Origin: Aphelenchoides besseyi
Lineage: Eukaryota; Nematoda; Chromadorea; Rhabditida; Aphelenchoididae
DNA: 64,000 nucleotides
Direction: 5' to 3'
Assembly: GCA_024699855.1 (NCBI GenBank)
Contig: JAMPIQ010000002.1
Location: forward strand, 12,958,001-13,022,000
Positions 45,494 through 58,132 of the stretch are shown in pieces (positions within the stretch are counted from its first letter, which is position 1; every line of letters begins with the position of its first letter). The notes beneath the pieces are model-generated. The model did no database searches. It saw only the letters and a program-made list of their open reading frames with translations, and was not told the origin of the DNA. The position numbers were made by a program, and so were the translations under genes.

Positions 45494-48400
45494 TTACTGC
45501 TGCTGGTTCTTGAGTAGTGCATTCACTTCTTCGGCAACACAACTAAAGACGAATTTGTATTGTTCCACGTTTCCGACCATTCGCATTCGTTGATCTCTCA
45601 AATGCTCCAATGATCCGGCAATGTTCAGTTCTTTAATACCTGAAATTGTTTTTGTTTGAAATTGCGCAAATATTTGCAACTAACCAGCTCCTTTTGTGAT
45701 TCGATTGACCACAATATCCATCAAACAGTAGGTGCCTGTTCGATCGGTTCCAGTGCTGCAGTGAACAAGGACCGGAGAAGCACGACCACGATACGATTTG
45801 TTGACTTTGCGTCGGAATTCGAGCAACGATTTCACCGAAGCAGGAGTTCCGTTCTCAGCCCACGCCAAGTAATGGAACTGTGTGACCGTTCGAGTCTCAT
45901 TTGTTTCGGTGTTCTTCAAATAGAATGATCGAACCATGTAGTCTTCGCTCCAAATATGTTCGGATACCAAATGCACCTGTAAATTTTAGTTTTGTGACGT
46001 CCATTCATTTTCACCAAATACCTCGAATCTTTCGTAGGTTTTGGCTCCTTCATCGGGCCAATATCTTTGATATTTGAGTGCATCGTTCTGATCACACAGA
46101 TTTACAATCAAAGTGATTCCTTGTTCCCAAATACATTGCCAGAAATCGATGACCGTGTTCTCCAAAGGTGCTTGCGTTGCGATGTAAGCAACTTGACGCA
46201 AATCGCTATCGTGAATCTTCGATGCGTTAATGTATTTCTCTTCGTTATTCTCCTTCAACATAACCACCGTTTCATCGTACGGCAAAACCGATGGATCTGC
46301 GTTCTTTGCACGATTTTCTTCACGTTCAGCAATCGTGGTCTCAGCATTCGAGTTAACGTATTCGGCTACGGATTTCCATTGGTCGGCAATTTTTTCAGGT
46401 GTATCCAAATACTCTTGAAGAAACGACTAAATTCAAAAAACGTTTTCAGCTGTGTCTACGAAAACTTACCAAAATCACGTGTCCGGTAGAAATATCCAAA
46501 TTACACGACTGAAGCAAAGTTTCGTCGGGCCTAAATCGATTGGTTTCTTAATCTGACATCATAACTGCTTTTACCACGATGAAGTGCTTGTCGATTTTCC
46601 CACTGTAATTCCAATTGGTACGTCTTGAGAGTTCATTCGTTGGCGACAAAGTTCCTAAAGGAAATGATCAGTTTTAACAAAATGATACAAACTAACCTCA
46701 TAAGCTGTGCTCGCTTTTCCTTCGAGATGATCTACAACTTCGGGGAAATTCGACTTGTACGGACGTCTGCGGTTTTTGACCACGTGAACAGCCAATAGGA
46801 CAATCAAACTCGTGATTGTGAAGGCGCAGACCGTCAAAATTGGATAGAAAAGCCAATCGCGTTCGGAACGTTCGACTGGAACTACATCCTGAATTTCAAT
46901 GTTTGTGATTATAAATTCTGGTTTTTTCGCTTACAACTCCGCTTCCAATTCCCGTTTCGTCAACTTTGACTCCAGCCATTGTTTGAATGTCTTTTCGACG
47001 TTTGTCTAAAACGACCAGCTTTCAATGCCAATTTCTGCTTGTGAAAGACTTACAAACTGCTTGAGCTACTCGGCTTGCACTATCAACACGTTTATCGCTT
47101 TTGTGTCGAATTGTTGAATCGTCCAAACGTGAAATACGGAACGAGAGTTGACCGTCGTAGTATTGGAATTCATCAAAATACAAGTTGTTTGGTTCGGCAA
47201 TCTTCTTGTCCAAGTAAATGATAAGTTTGTACATCTCCTCTTCGGTAACATTGTCTTTTCCAACTTTGAGGTAAACACGGTTGCCTTCCACTCGTTGAAT
47301 GTCACCTTTTACGATCTTGTGTTCGATGTTTGTCAAACCTAAAAGTGAGGTAATTAAAAGTCTGAAGCAGATCAGAATACCCATGTCATCGTAGTTGAAT
47401 TTTTCGATGTCTTTTTTCAACAACAACTGTTGACCGTTGTTGACCGATGTCAGTGGAATAGTTTCTTCTTGTTCGGCATTAGTTAGTTGTTCATCATCGG
47501 GCACTGAAGATACTTAATTGAAAACCGACACCTGTTTGAGTACTTACATTCCACTTCGGTGTTTTCGAGATTCTCTTGTAAAGAGCCGATGAAAGTAACT
47601 AGTTTCTCGAGTTGTGCTGTTGATAGTTTGTGGATATTTGTCTTTTGTTTGTCCAGAATATCAGTGACATATTCTTTCAATTCTTTTTCCTCACTTCCGC
47701 TCAGTTTGAGCTCCTCGGGCGTGTCCGCTCGTTTTTCTGAAACAAATTCATGTTTGTATCGTATTTGCTTTTCAAAGGCAACTAATTGTCTTTCTATACG
47801 CCCACTCAAAAGTAATCGGATATGAGAAAACATTTTGGTTTGTAGTTAAATAAAACGATCCCCATACGGTAATCATGCCCGATAAGATAGTGAAACATTT
47901 ATGAGCCCAATGACGCTCTCACTAACCTTTCTGCTCAGATTCTGCCGTTGTTTTCGAAGTTTCGTTTTTGTTCGCGTTGTTCGCCATGTTTGCTTCAGTA
48001 AGTTCGGCGATCGCTTGTGCAAATACACGTCGATCTTCTGTGTCATCGTAAGGCTCGACGATTGCGTTATCGACAACGATTCCTTCTTCGATTGGATCAC
48101 TATTATCGTCAATAATCAACAACGGCGTTTCGTCATCTACTGGATCGCGTGCCGTTTCGTCAACAACCGCCTCATCGACCAAAAGTACCGGAACCGCATC
48201 TCCAGAATCTTCGTCCACAATCATCGCGGTTTCAACCAAATCCGCCGGTCGTTCACGCGGCAATTCGATGTCGTTTGGCAAGTACGCGGTAAGAGCGGGT
48301 ATCTGAACGAGGTTCGGAACGCCATCGACAATAGCCACCGGTTCTTCCTCTTGACTCAAGTACGATTGAATGCGCTGTAAAATGAATGCGATTAGCACAA

Positions 48401-49054
48401 TTCGATTATTTATAATTTATAAAAACGTTAATCCACCACATCATTTCAAAGTTACCGTGCATTCTTACGATAACTTTTAATCCGATGGATTAGTTCCTTG
48501 ATTTGTTAGTCAAATCTACAAACACCCACTAAAATTACCTGAATGAGTGTGAGAACGTTGTTAGGACTGCGAACAGCGCAAAACTCGGTGTCATAGTTTA
48601 GATTGTAGGTAACGGCGAGCTTATAATAAGCGAGAATGCATTGGGCGCGATCATCTCGCCAATCCAATCCCTCTTCGGCCAATGTTTCCAATTCTAACCG
48701 TAGAAGAACTTTTTGTGGATCAGTTAACTCGCTATCGAGAAGAATTGGCGGTATAGCGGCGTCCGAGTCTTCAGCATAACATTGACCAAACAAACCATCT
48801 GGAATACAGTTTTCTGTTGAGTCACAAAGAGTGCTGTCTAGACGGCATCCTGAAATTGTTCGCTACGAATATGAACTATGATGTTATATAATAATAAGGT
48901 TCTGCTGCTTGTATTCATTATGGTCTCTACGAAAAGACTGTAACTGAGATCTCTGACCGGAAGCCAAAAGAATGAGAAATTGAAGGCAATGTACCCGTGT
49001 ATTCGAATACTCAACTATTCTTTGCACATTTTCACATGGATAATGAATCTTCAT
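45494..49054 (-). CDS. ida-1: IA-2/PTPRN-type dense-core vesicle pseudophosphatase
   Basis: The luminal N-terminus matches IA-2 family proteins: [28 protein letters not shown], then an acidic variable region (about 48.4-47.9 kb). The membrane-proximal ectodomain includes [20 protein letters not shown], followed by one membrane segment ([18 protein letters not shown]). The PTP-like domain starts about 46.4 kb and carries [51 protein letters not shown] at the WPD position, and the signature [13 protein letters not shown]. The WPD Asp is absent, as in IA-2, so it is probably not an active phosphatase. IA-2 proteins sit in dense-core vesicles and control their number and secretion; the C. elegans gene is ida-1. 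The signal peptide exon is best placed at 49054-48958 ([11 protein letters not shown] joined to CRLDST); this exon is less certain than the rest. Confidence 0.93.
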
Positions 49055-50882
49055 GGTCTTCGTACAATCTCTTGCATCATTCTCACATGGTCTATCGGAT
49101 TTCAATTAGAAAGTGCAATTTGATTCTCATCCGCCAATTCCGATAAACCAACCGCTTTCACTTCCTAACGGGACTTAACGTTAAGACAAATCCGTTTTGA
49201 GTATGAAGTCACTAAACACATGACCTGTTTATTGTTGAGAAACAATCAGTCTTCAATGAAATTTATCGTTAGTTGATGACGACAGTAAGTGACGTAAACG
49301 ATCGTTAACTATTCTTCGTGGTTTGATGGCTTCTAATTTTCATTGACTAAACTTTTCTTCATTCTGCGGATTGAAGGTTTGATTTCTATGTTTAAAGATT
49401 AACAACTAGTCTCCGTTTGCATTTGCAGATGGTAATTACATACGACTAACGAAGCCCTTTTAATGAAAACCGGAAACGACCGGCTGTTTGAAACAAATTG
49501 GTTGTCTGTTCAACACACAAATTTCGACGTTTGAATACAAAATTCGATCATCGAATAAAACCAATTTCAAGAATCATCCCAAAAATTGTGCGTACCGCTC
49601 AATAGTACATGAAAAATAGTAATGTTTGGTGTTCATTCGTATGCACAATATTCGAATTGTTTGGATGAGAGTGTCAGAAACGTTTTGAGCATCAACGCTT
49701 CCAGAATTTTCAACTCAAAAAGCCACCAAACATGTTCAGTGGACGATCAAAGATCAAACGAAAAGTCGACATAAGTCCTGATTAATGGCGATATACGAAA
49801 CTACACAAAGTCGAGCAATTTTGCAGTCTTGCGAAATTAAGTAGTTTACAGATTGTGCAAACGTTGGTTCTATTACCAAGAAACAAAAGCCAAACTTAAT
49901 AGCATTGTTATCGAAAAACAACGAGGTTATTTTTGCGCCTAAATGACATCGACAATGTTTCCGAGTTTTTATGAGATTACAAGCTCAGCATCCGTCGTCT
50001 TCAATGTTCAAGTTGTAATGAACAATCCAACTTCCGAAGGCAACATTTCTCTTAGTCTCCCTATTTGGTTTCTTTTGCCTCTTCGCCCCCACTGCTTCGA
50101 AGTTGTTTTCGACCGCCCGCATCAACACACGTCATTCGACGTCGACCCAAAATCTCCGGAAAGAACGCGTCATAACGCTCAGCTGCCGAAAAAGGAACCT
50201 CGGGCCCAAGGCGCATGTCGTGTATCAAAATAGATGGATGAATGTCAAGCAGAGATAACAACTTTTCTGTTCACTCGAGGACGATTAAGCTCAATTTGTG
50301 TTATATGGTTATGTACGCAGATACAATACTCACAAATCGACAACATTGGCCACGATTTCAGAATACGCAAGTAGTGACGTACGCAGCTCCAATGACTAAG
50401 AGTACAAGATAATCGAAATTTGAGATGCGCTAATTGATTAGCAACATGATATTTAACACATTCAAAGAGCAACTTGTGTTTTCAAAAACCATCCAATCGA
50501 TGAGATTTCAGAACTTAATGATACGAATCAAAATGTTAGTTCTCAGAACTCTTTCAATAGTCTCGAGTAGCTAATTTTATAGCCAACAGGAAAAACGAAC
50601 ACGTGGGCGAACTAACAGTTAACCTCGTCCTTTTTGCGCATCTTATTAGCCACTATATGAACTGCACTGAAACGCCCGTTCTTCCAATTTGAAAGAGCAA
50701 TTAGATGAAAGGAAATTGATTGACAGAGTCCACAATCTTGTTACATCGATACCGGAAAAACTGTTTCTGACGGCTATTAAGTCAGCAGAGAACTGGAACG
50801 TTCCCGCTAAACTTATTGTTAGAACAGAACGAGGAAATAGGATGGGATATATGGTGGTTGCGACAAATGCTCGTGACGGTCG
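49055..50882. other. intergenic between ida-1 and the small secreted-protein gene
   Basis: This is A+T-rich with no recognised gene. Frames at 49943-50233 and 50245-50472 have no domain. It should include the ida-1 promoter. Confidence 0.4.
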
Positions 50883-51340
50883 TTATTTGTCGTTTTCAGA
50901 TTCAAACAACTTGATGTCATTTCCGTCTCTGTGGACCAAAATGTCAATGAAGACATGTACGTGCTGGTAAATTAAACGCTTGAAATGCCGACGATGATTA
51001 AAGAGCCTATCGGTCTTCAAATTCCGGAACTTCGAATTAACTGCGCCGTAAATAGAAGTTGACAAACGAATTCACAATCGGGTTCTGTTTTAATCACGAG
51101 TGTAATCCTTCAATTGAAAACGAAAAGATTGCAGATGCAAAATAACAAGAAAATCTCAGCAACACTCTTGAAACAATTTTTCAAACAAGACTCGAAACAA
51201 AGTTTTGAGTTGAATCGAAAGACCGTGATTGGCGTAAATTATTGATGAACAAATCACTTACCTTGGAGAGATGTTGCTTGAAGAGGTGTTGAACTCAAAA
51301 CGACCGCGAGCAGGTACAGTAAAACTAACGGGCCTTTCAT
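50883..51340 (-). CDS. small secreted protein, possible peptide precursor
   Basis: An ATG at 51340 opens a clean signal peptide (MKGPLVLLYLLAVVLSS) ending in a GTAAGT donor after 51262. A second exon from 51040 to 50883 (after a GGCGCAG acceptor) joins in phase, for a total of 237 bases, 78 residues plus a stop. The mature part is very basic (NSKFRNLKTDRLFNHRRHFK followed by RLIYQHVHVFIDIL) with a Lys-Arg and Arg-Arg pair that could be processing sites, and ends acidic (IKLFESENDK). No cysteines are present in the mature part. I recognise no family. It could be a neuropeptide or a secreted host-interaction protein, but nothing proves either. Confidence 0.5.
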
Positions 51341-54300
51341 GCCCGGGAGCTAGTCGCCATCAGCGCACTAGGCAAAATGCAATGGCAAACGATGCGGACG
51401 GCAAACGATGGTGGAGTTCCGTCGGGCCTGCTTTCTGTCGACAAGTTTAATGTTATGTCTCGTCGAATTGGGGGGCGTGCCGAACGTGTCCACAAAGCCG
51501 AACGTGCCGTGATGTGGCGAGAGTTCGAAGACGGCCCTTGAGACGACGGGAGAACACGTGACGATTGAGTTAAATGCAAAGGAGAATTTGTGGCAATAGC
51601 AAAGCCAAAGAAATGAGGGCGGACTTCTTCGATTCTACGACGTCCAACGTGGACGGTTTGCTGCTTTTGGTCGACGAAAAAGAAGAAAAATGGCGTCACG
51701 TTTTGTTGGCGCCCGTTGAGTTGTGAGGTTTCAGCAAAGCTCAAGAGTTGATAGCCGGATGGCGAGAAATGTGTTGATGTTTTGCCTTCGGGCTTCTTAA
51801 ATCTAAATGTAAAAATATGAATTGGACAGGGACTTATGCTCGAAGAAACCCATCTCATACACGACGTATTATTGAGTAGAAACTCAGACATAATGAATTA
51901 GGAATCGTATTTCGCAATTGATATGATGATGGCGTTAAACTCGCAAAATATTTTGCCATGTAATCAAACATTCTACTGGCGTATACGAAGTAATTCGTTT
52001 TCAAATGTGTAAGTTAGATCTTAAGGTTGTAATTACGATTATCATTCGACGTAATTAATCACGAGAAAGACTTCCGGTCGCTTGTTAATGCCAAGTTACC
52101 GGTTAAAACAAAAAGTTGGAATACACGCCAAACGGTAATTGTGCCCCCAACAGAAGGCTTTCGTGCCGTAAGCGATTAGCGAAATTGAAAGTCTAATTCC
52201 CAAAAAAAAAATGCACCTACTTTTCACATATCGATAATGACGCCACGTTTTTAGTCAACCGGACCACTTTGGGTCTGAGAAAATATAGCGCCGATGTTTA
52301 ATAACAAACAGAAGACGTAATTTCCGGCTAAGAACGCATAACGAAATGTCAGCTTAAGCCTCTGACTAATTTAACTGTTTTCGAATGACTTTATTTTCAA
52401 GCCAGCCATCAAAACGAACGTTTTTTATCGGTCCTAATCTACGTCAAAAGAGAACATTCCTTTCGTCGATAAAGTCATCACTCACCAACAATTCTCTTTG
52501 ACATCGGAGAAAATTGGTGTTGCTTAACAAACAGCAGAGATTGGCAGAAATTTGATTTATATAATTGACTTTTTCGAGAATTCAAACACGAATTTTTGGT
52601 CTTTTGTTATTTTACTCGAAAGTTGTTTACGACGCTGCTTCTACGGTAAGGTTGAATATCAAAATGTGAGCTCTTTGTTTCCCATTAAAGTCTATTTATA
52701 TGGAAGTCAAAGAAAAGAGTTTAAATGGGCAAACTTTGGGGCAAAGATTGCTCCTATTGATATTCGAAATCACGAGCTCTTTCATTCTAATTTACGTATT
52801 TTGGTCATCAAACGCTTAATTAGCTTGGAGCTAATGATGGCAAAGCGTAACAGTTTAACGAATATGTTGAGCAGTTTCTGGTTAGTTAAGTCGATTGTCC
52901 GCATAATTTAAGCCTGACGTTAAATTGCGTGCATTCGGGTGTTACATGGTTCTTTCTTAAGTGAATGTTTGAGGCATAAAATAAGCGAATTCAAGTGTAA
53001 AACTCAATGGTCAATCGTGTGAACTCATTCCGTAAAGGGGAATGACGTCGGGATTTCGGAGGTGTTCGTCACGAACACCTTTGGGATAATTCGCTGCAAA
53101 GACGTCAGCCCACGCTGCTTTCTACAATCAGATTTGTGGTTTTGGTGGTGACATTTGTGTATTCAATTGCAACATTCGAACGGCGGAAACACCCACCCGA
53201 CTCTGTGACGTCTGATTGTGTTCAAAATTAATTTCAGTCTCTAACACATAACTCAGTTGAGGGTTAGTGTAGTCGAGATTCTGTTTACACGCGTTTCCGG
53301 ATGAATTTACGAAATATGAGCCTACCAATGCGAGTATCAGCTAATTAGATTAAACAGCATACGAGAAGACGAACGTAAAATAGAACCATATATAAAGGAT
53401 TAAACTGATATTATCCATCTGTCTGTATAATCCGAAACCATTCGTTGGACGTAGAACAGACATCGCGTCAAAAACTCTTTCGCAATGACATTGGCAACTG
53501 TAGGGTGATATACTCATCAAAATTTGATAGAATGTCACAACAAAAAAGGAGGCTGACAAGTTGCATTTGTATTAAACACTTTTGTGAAGAAGCCACAAAT
53601 TCGAACATCGTGACATTAAGCCATGAATAAAAATTACTTCCTTTCTTATCACAGACAAATTAAGCGAATAATCGTAAAAACAGTCTAGGGAATGGTAATT
53701 TCTAGCTACGATTGAAACTCTAGTACTTCGTAAGAGCAACAGCAGATACGAATCTCGCAAAAATTACGTACATCGTGGTTTTCAGCGGCCGGAAACGTAC
53801 ACAACTCGACAACCTGTTTAGTCGCTTATTGTCCATTTTCCAGAGAACCTGACACCCGTTAACCTTCTCGACTGTATGAATTTGTGGAGGGCGGTGTAAA
53901 CGGCGATCTCATTGGCAAATTGTACTCATTTTTCTGACTTTATTTTCGTACAGCTGTCCATTCCAGGACTTCATTCAGGAGTCGCCAATGGGTGCGCATT
54001 TAACACGGCACTTGCGTGAAGGCCTTTAAAACGAAATTGGTTCCGTCGGTTTTTTGTTGCTCCAAAAGTCGTCGAGCAGCTGCGCGTAAAACCTACGAAT
54101 TCGCAGTGTTAGTCAACGTTACAAGCAATTTTCATTTGTAACAAACACGACTTGTTGAATGATTAAATGTTGCGCTTTTTGATTAGACCGAATGGTCTTT
54201 CAGTTCCGAATGAAATAACGTCCAACCTTAAGGGATATAATACGAACTACGAGCTTTTTTGCAAGACATTCTGAGCTTCCTGTTAATTGGATTATCACAC

Positions 54301-55252
54301 GAATGAACTTGTAAGAACATAAAATTTCTAGAAGCTTACATGCCTAAAGCATTTATATGCATCACGTGTTACTCCAAATATATATGCAACAAACATGACG
54401 GCATTTATGGCTCAATAAAAGGTCGAGATAATCAAAGAACCTTCTGTTTGTCACGGATTTGTTATTTTTGGACCCATGGGGATAAGGAAACAAATTTGTA
54501 ATGTTTGCTCGTATTTCCACATAGAAAAGAACGTCATGTTTACAAATGCCCGAAGCAAACTCGTTATTAAAATCAATTTTCCCCAACAGCGACGTTCCCA
54601 TAAACTTTTTATTCGTAGAATGTTTAGCAATAAATTAGCCGAGGTTACGGTAAAGTGCACAGTGTTGTAAGAGGCAATTATCTACAGATGTTTAATTGTA
54701 CAGCCAATACACTTCCTTTTCTTATTACGATCAAAAAACAACTCTCTGGACAGATAATTCGATTTGTGTCTCGGAGTAGTTGACAAAAGAACAATGCGAG
54801 ATTGCATGTTCGGAATTACAATGCAAACGCGTTACGAGAGAAACTTCACTTTAACCACATTACGATGACAAAACACGCTTCTCGAGCCACCATTTTATTA
54901 TTGGAAACATCCATCGAGCAACCTGACAAAAACGTAAACTCAACGGCCATATATGTACGGTTATATATAGTTGGGTTCAAAAATAGAGCCGTGAATTGTT
55001 TCAGTTGCGTTTGAAAGAGATGTTTTGATCAATAATCCACAAGGTTTATCGACCAAAACAATGCGTGGTCGAGAGTAGAAGTCAAAAAACACAAATTACT
55101 GAGCGTTGGACTTTTCACTCTAACGGAAATTCGCCGTCTAAATTTGTTTTGTGCAACTTCACGTCAATACGAATGTTTTTTCACAGATGCAAACAAATGT
55201 ACAATTGATAAACGTAATAAAATATAACAGGCCATATGATATCATAAGTGGA
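51341..55252. other. 3.9-kb region without a confident gene
   Basis: The region directly upstream of the small secreted gene (51341-51891) is G+C-rich and open on both strands: a 184-codon frame on minus and an ATG frame of about 54 codons on plus (51378-51541). None has a domain. The rest is A+T-rich with short chance frames, for example 52552-52911 plus and 54362-54601 minus. AATTTTTGG at about 52590 resembles an Sm site but has no leader-RNA context. The last part is the 3' flank of the Lon protease. Confidence 0.4.
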
Positions 55253-58132
55253 TTACATCTTCGCTTGAAGTTTATCGCTTTCTGGTTCCATCATTTGCTC
55301 GAGCAGTTGGTGAGCCGTGTCAACAAAGTTGATGTCCATACGATCGACAACATTCGAATCCAAATCTTGAATGTCGTTTTTATTCTCCAGAGGCAAACAC
55401 ACACGATAAATTCCTTGTCTATGTGCTGCCAAAACCTTTTCCTTTACACCACCGATCTAAACAGCGTTGTCGTCAGATTGAGATTCGGAATTTGGAATTA
55501 CCGCCAACACTTTGCCCGTCAAACTAATCTCTCCGGTGCATGCAGAATCAGCTCGAACTTTGCGACCACTGAGCAATGAAAATAATGCGAGAATGAAGGC
55601 ACAACCGGCTGAAGGTCCGTCTTTTGCTACCGCACCGCCAGGCATGTGTACGTGAAGATCAAACTGAACCGATTAGTTCAGAGCGAATATTACTGTTTAC
55701 CTTGTTAAATTCGCTAAAGTCCAAGTATTGATAGACGTTGGCTTGTGATCGTAACCAAGAGATTGCGACTTGCACCGATTCTTTTATCACATCTCCCAGC
55801 TTGCCAGTGAGAACCATATCGCCTTTTCCTTTGTACAATGCTGCTTCAATCACCAACACTTGTCCACCAACAGGAGTAACAGCTAAACCCAGCGCAACTC
55901 CGGTATTTAAAGAAGCATGTTTGACAAGACCATTTCTCATCGAATGTCTTTCTTTCTGAAGCAACCAACGAATTTAAAGTTAACATCCAAAAACTTACAC
56001 CAAGAATGGAGTGAAGATCTGTCGCGTTAACATTTATCGGCAACGATAACTCAGCCGATACGGTATCCGAATTGACTTCGCCGCCATTAATCGCATTTGC
56101 AACTTTTAATGTCGCCCAACGACACACTTGAGCAACGACACGTTCCAATTCTCGGACTCCAGCTTCAAAAGTGTATGATTCGATAATTGAGTAGATTGCA
56201 TCTGTCGACAGCTGGAGGTAGTCAGGAGAAAGAGCATGTCTAGATAGTTGTCGTGGTAGAATATGATTAGTCAAAATTTTGAACTTTTGTTCGACCGAAT
56301 AACTCGACATCTCGATAACTTCCCTTAAAATAAGTGTTTGTCAATGTATAATGCTAATACTTACATTCGATCTTTCAAAGGACTTGGAATTCGACTTATG
56401 TCGTTAGCAGTAACAATCCAAACTACTTGGCTTAAGTCAAAAGGTAAATTCAGATAACTGAAACAGATTAGTATGGAATTCAAGTCAATGACTCACAGAT
56501 CTTGAAAACAATAATTTTGCGCTGGATCGAGTACTTCGAGAAGAGCCGATGATGGATCTCCATTGATGCCTTCGCCCAGTTTGTCTATCTCATCCAGAAG
56601 AATCACTGGGTTCTTGGATTTGGCCAACTTTAGCGATTGAATTATTCGACCAGGCAGAGCACCCACGTACGTTCGACGATGGCCGCGAATAGTCGATTGA
56701 TCGCGAATGCCGCCCAAAGCGATCCGTTGAAATTTGCGGCCCAACGTTTCGGCAACTGATTTAGCTATCGAAGTTTTACCGACGCCAGGAGGTCCACAAA
56801 GACATAAAATCGGTCCATTGACTTCATTTTTCAACTGTTTCACAGCTAAGAACTCCAAGATCCTTTTCTTTACATCTGCCATTCCGCTGTGCTCTCTTTC
56901 AAGAATATCTCTGCAATACGCGAATCAATAATAGAAAAATAGTTTAAAAACAAACTTGGACTTTTGCAAATCACATGCATCCTCAGTGCTTTTACTCCAC
57001 GGCAACTGAGCGACAAGCTTCAAATACGCATACAGCACGTGGTAATCTTGTGATGAGTTCGACAATGATCGAAGTCTCTCTAATTCTTCACTAATGGTTT
57101 CACTAACGCTTCCATGCGGTAGTCCTGCTTCTTGGAGTTCGTTTGCCAATTGATCAACGTCACCTAGTTTTCTCTTCTTTTGTTCCAACCTTCTAACCAA
57201 TGAGTTTGGCGACGTGGTTGTTTCCGTTCGACCATCAAGTTCCTTTAAAATTTGCATTGATGTATCGTTTTTTGCGCCATAGCTCTAAAATACCATAAAT
57301 TCAATCAGGCATTTATAACATACCATTAACGCTTCTTTTATCCACGCGTTTGCTTGTTTCATTCGTTTTGCTACGTCACATTCGGCTATGAATTGCAGTT
57401 GCGATTCGTAGTTAACATTTTTAATGTTTGCCACGGCTAAATCAACTATAGCGCCGTACTGACGTTCCCCAGAAGTAATCAGTTCCTAAATTAAAATGAT
57501 CATAGTTGATGTTTTTTCTATTACTCGTAATGGATCGCGATTCAAACTTGGTGGAGCCAACGAATACAACGACACAACATTGGATAGAAATTCACTCAAA
57601 AGCGTCTCGTCAAAAGCACCTAGATTTTGTTCAACATATTAACTTGATTAGTTGAAATGATTTACCTTCGATGTCGTAAAGCTGTCGGATTTCGCTTAGC
57701 GGTGAACCGTAGTTAATAATCTTGCCACGAGCCATTCCTTTAAGCTAAACTCTAAATTCGTTTACATATCAACTTTCTTGTACCTGCAAAGTGTAATGAG
57801 TGGTGTTATAATTGGAGTAGCAAGTAACTTTTTCCACAGCGGCAATTGTGCAAACGTCGAAAAGTTTCTGTAAAAAGACGTTTAAATGTAGATGTGACAG
57901 GATCACGAACTCGATCTGTTTTTAGGATGTCACTTCTATAGGCAAGTGCAATCATCGTAAACGGATTTGCACCCAACAAACAAGTCTCGATCATTGTAAA
58001 ACTAAAAATGAATTTATTTAATTTCCGTTGAGTTTCTTACTTGGATTTGGAACGAATGGGCAATTTGAGGTTTGCATTCGGCGTTAATGTGCCACCGTTG
58101 ACCAACAAAACTGGCAATTCAATGGACCCCAT
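55253..58132 (-). CDS. lonp-2: peroxisomal Lon protease homologue (LONP2)
   Basis: The ATG at 58132 ([19 protein letters not shown]) gives the typical N-terminal LON substrate-binding domain, spread over several exons down to about 57 kb. The AAA+ module has a Walker A motif [15 protein letters not shown] and a Walker [17 protein letters not shown], with the sensor region after it. The protease domain has the serine motif [12 protein letters not shown] and the lysine motif [15 protein letters not shown], so the Ser-Lys dyad is intact. The last residues are SDKLQAKM, and AKM fits the PTS1 consensus for import into peroxisomes. This argues for the LONP2 type and against the mitochondrial LONP1, and the domain sequence fits that. 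It degrades or processes peroxisomal matrix proteins. More than ten short introns break the frame. The last intron separates LTGKVLA from IGGVKEK. Confidence 0.95.

Noticed and set aside
52585..52600. AATTTTTGG as an Sm site of a spliced-leader or snRNA gene
   Set aside because: No leader sequence, donor site or stem-loops around it; likely chance in A+T-rich DNA.
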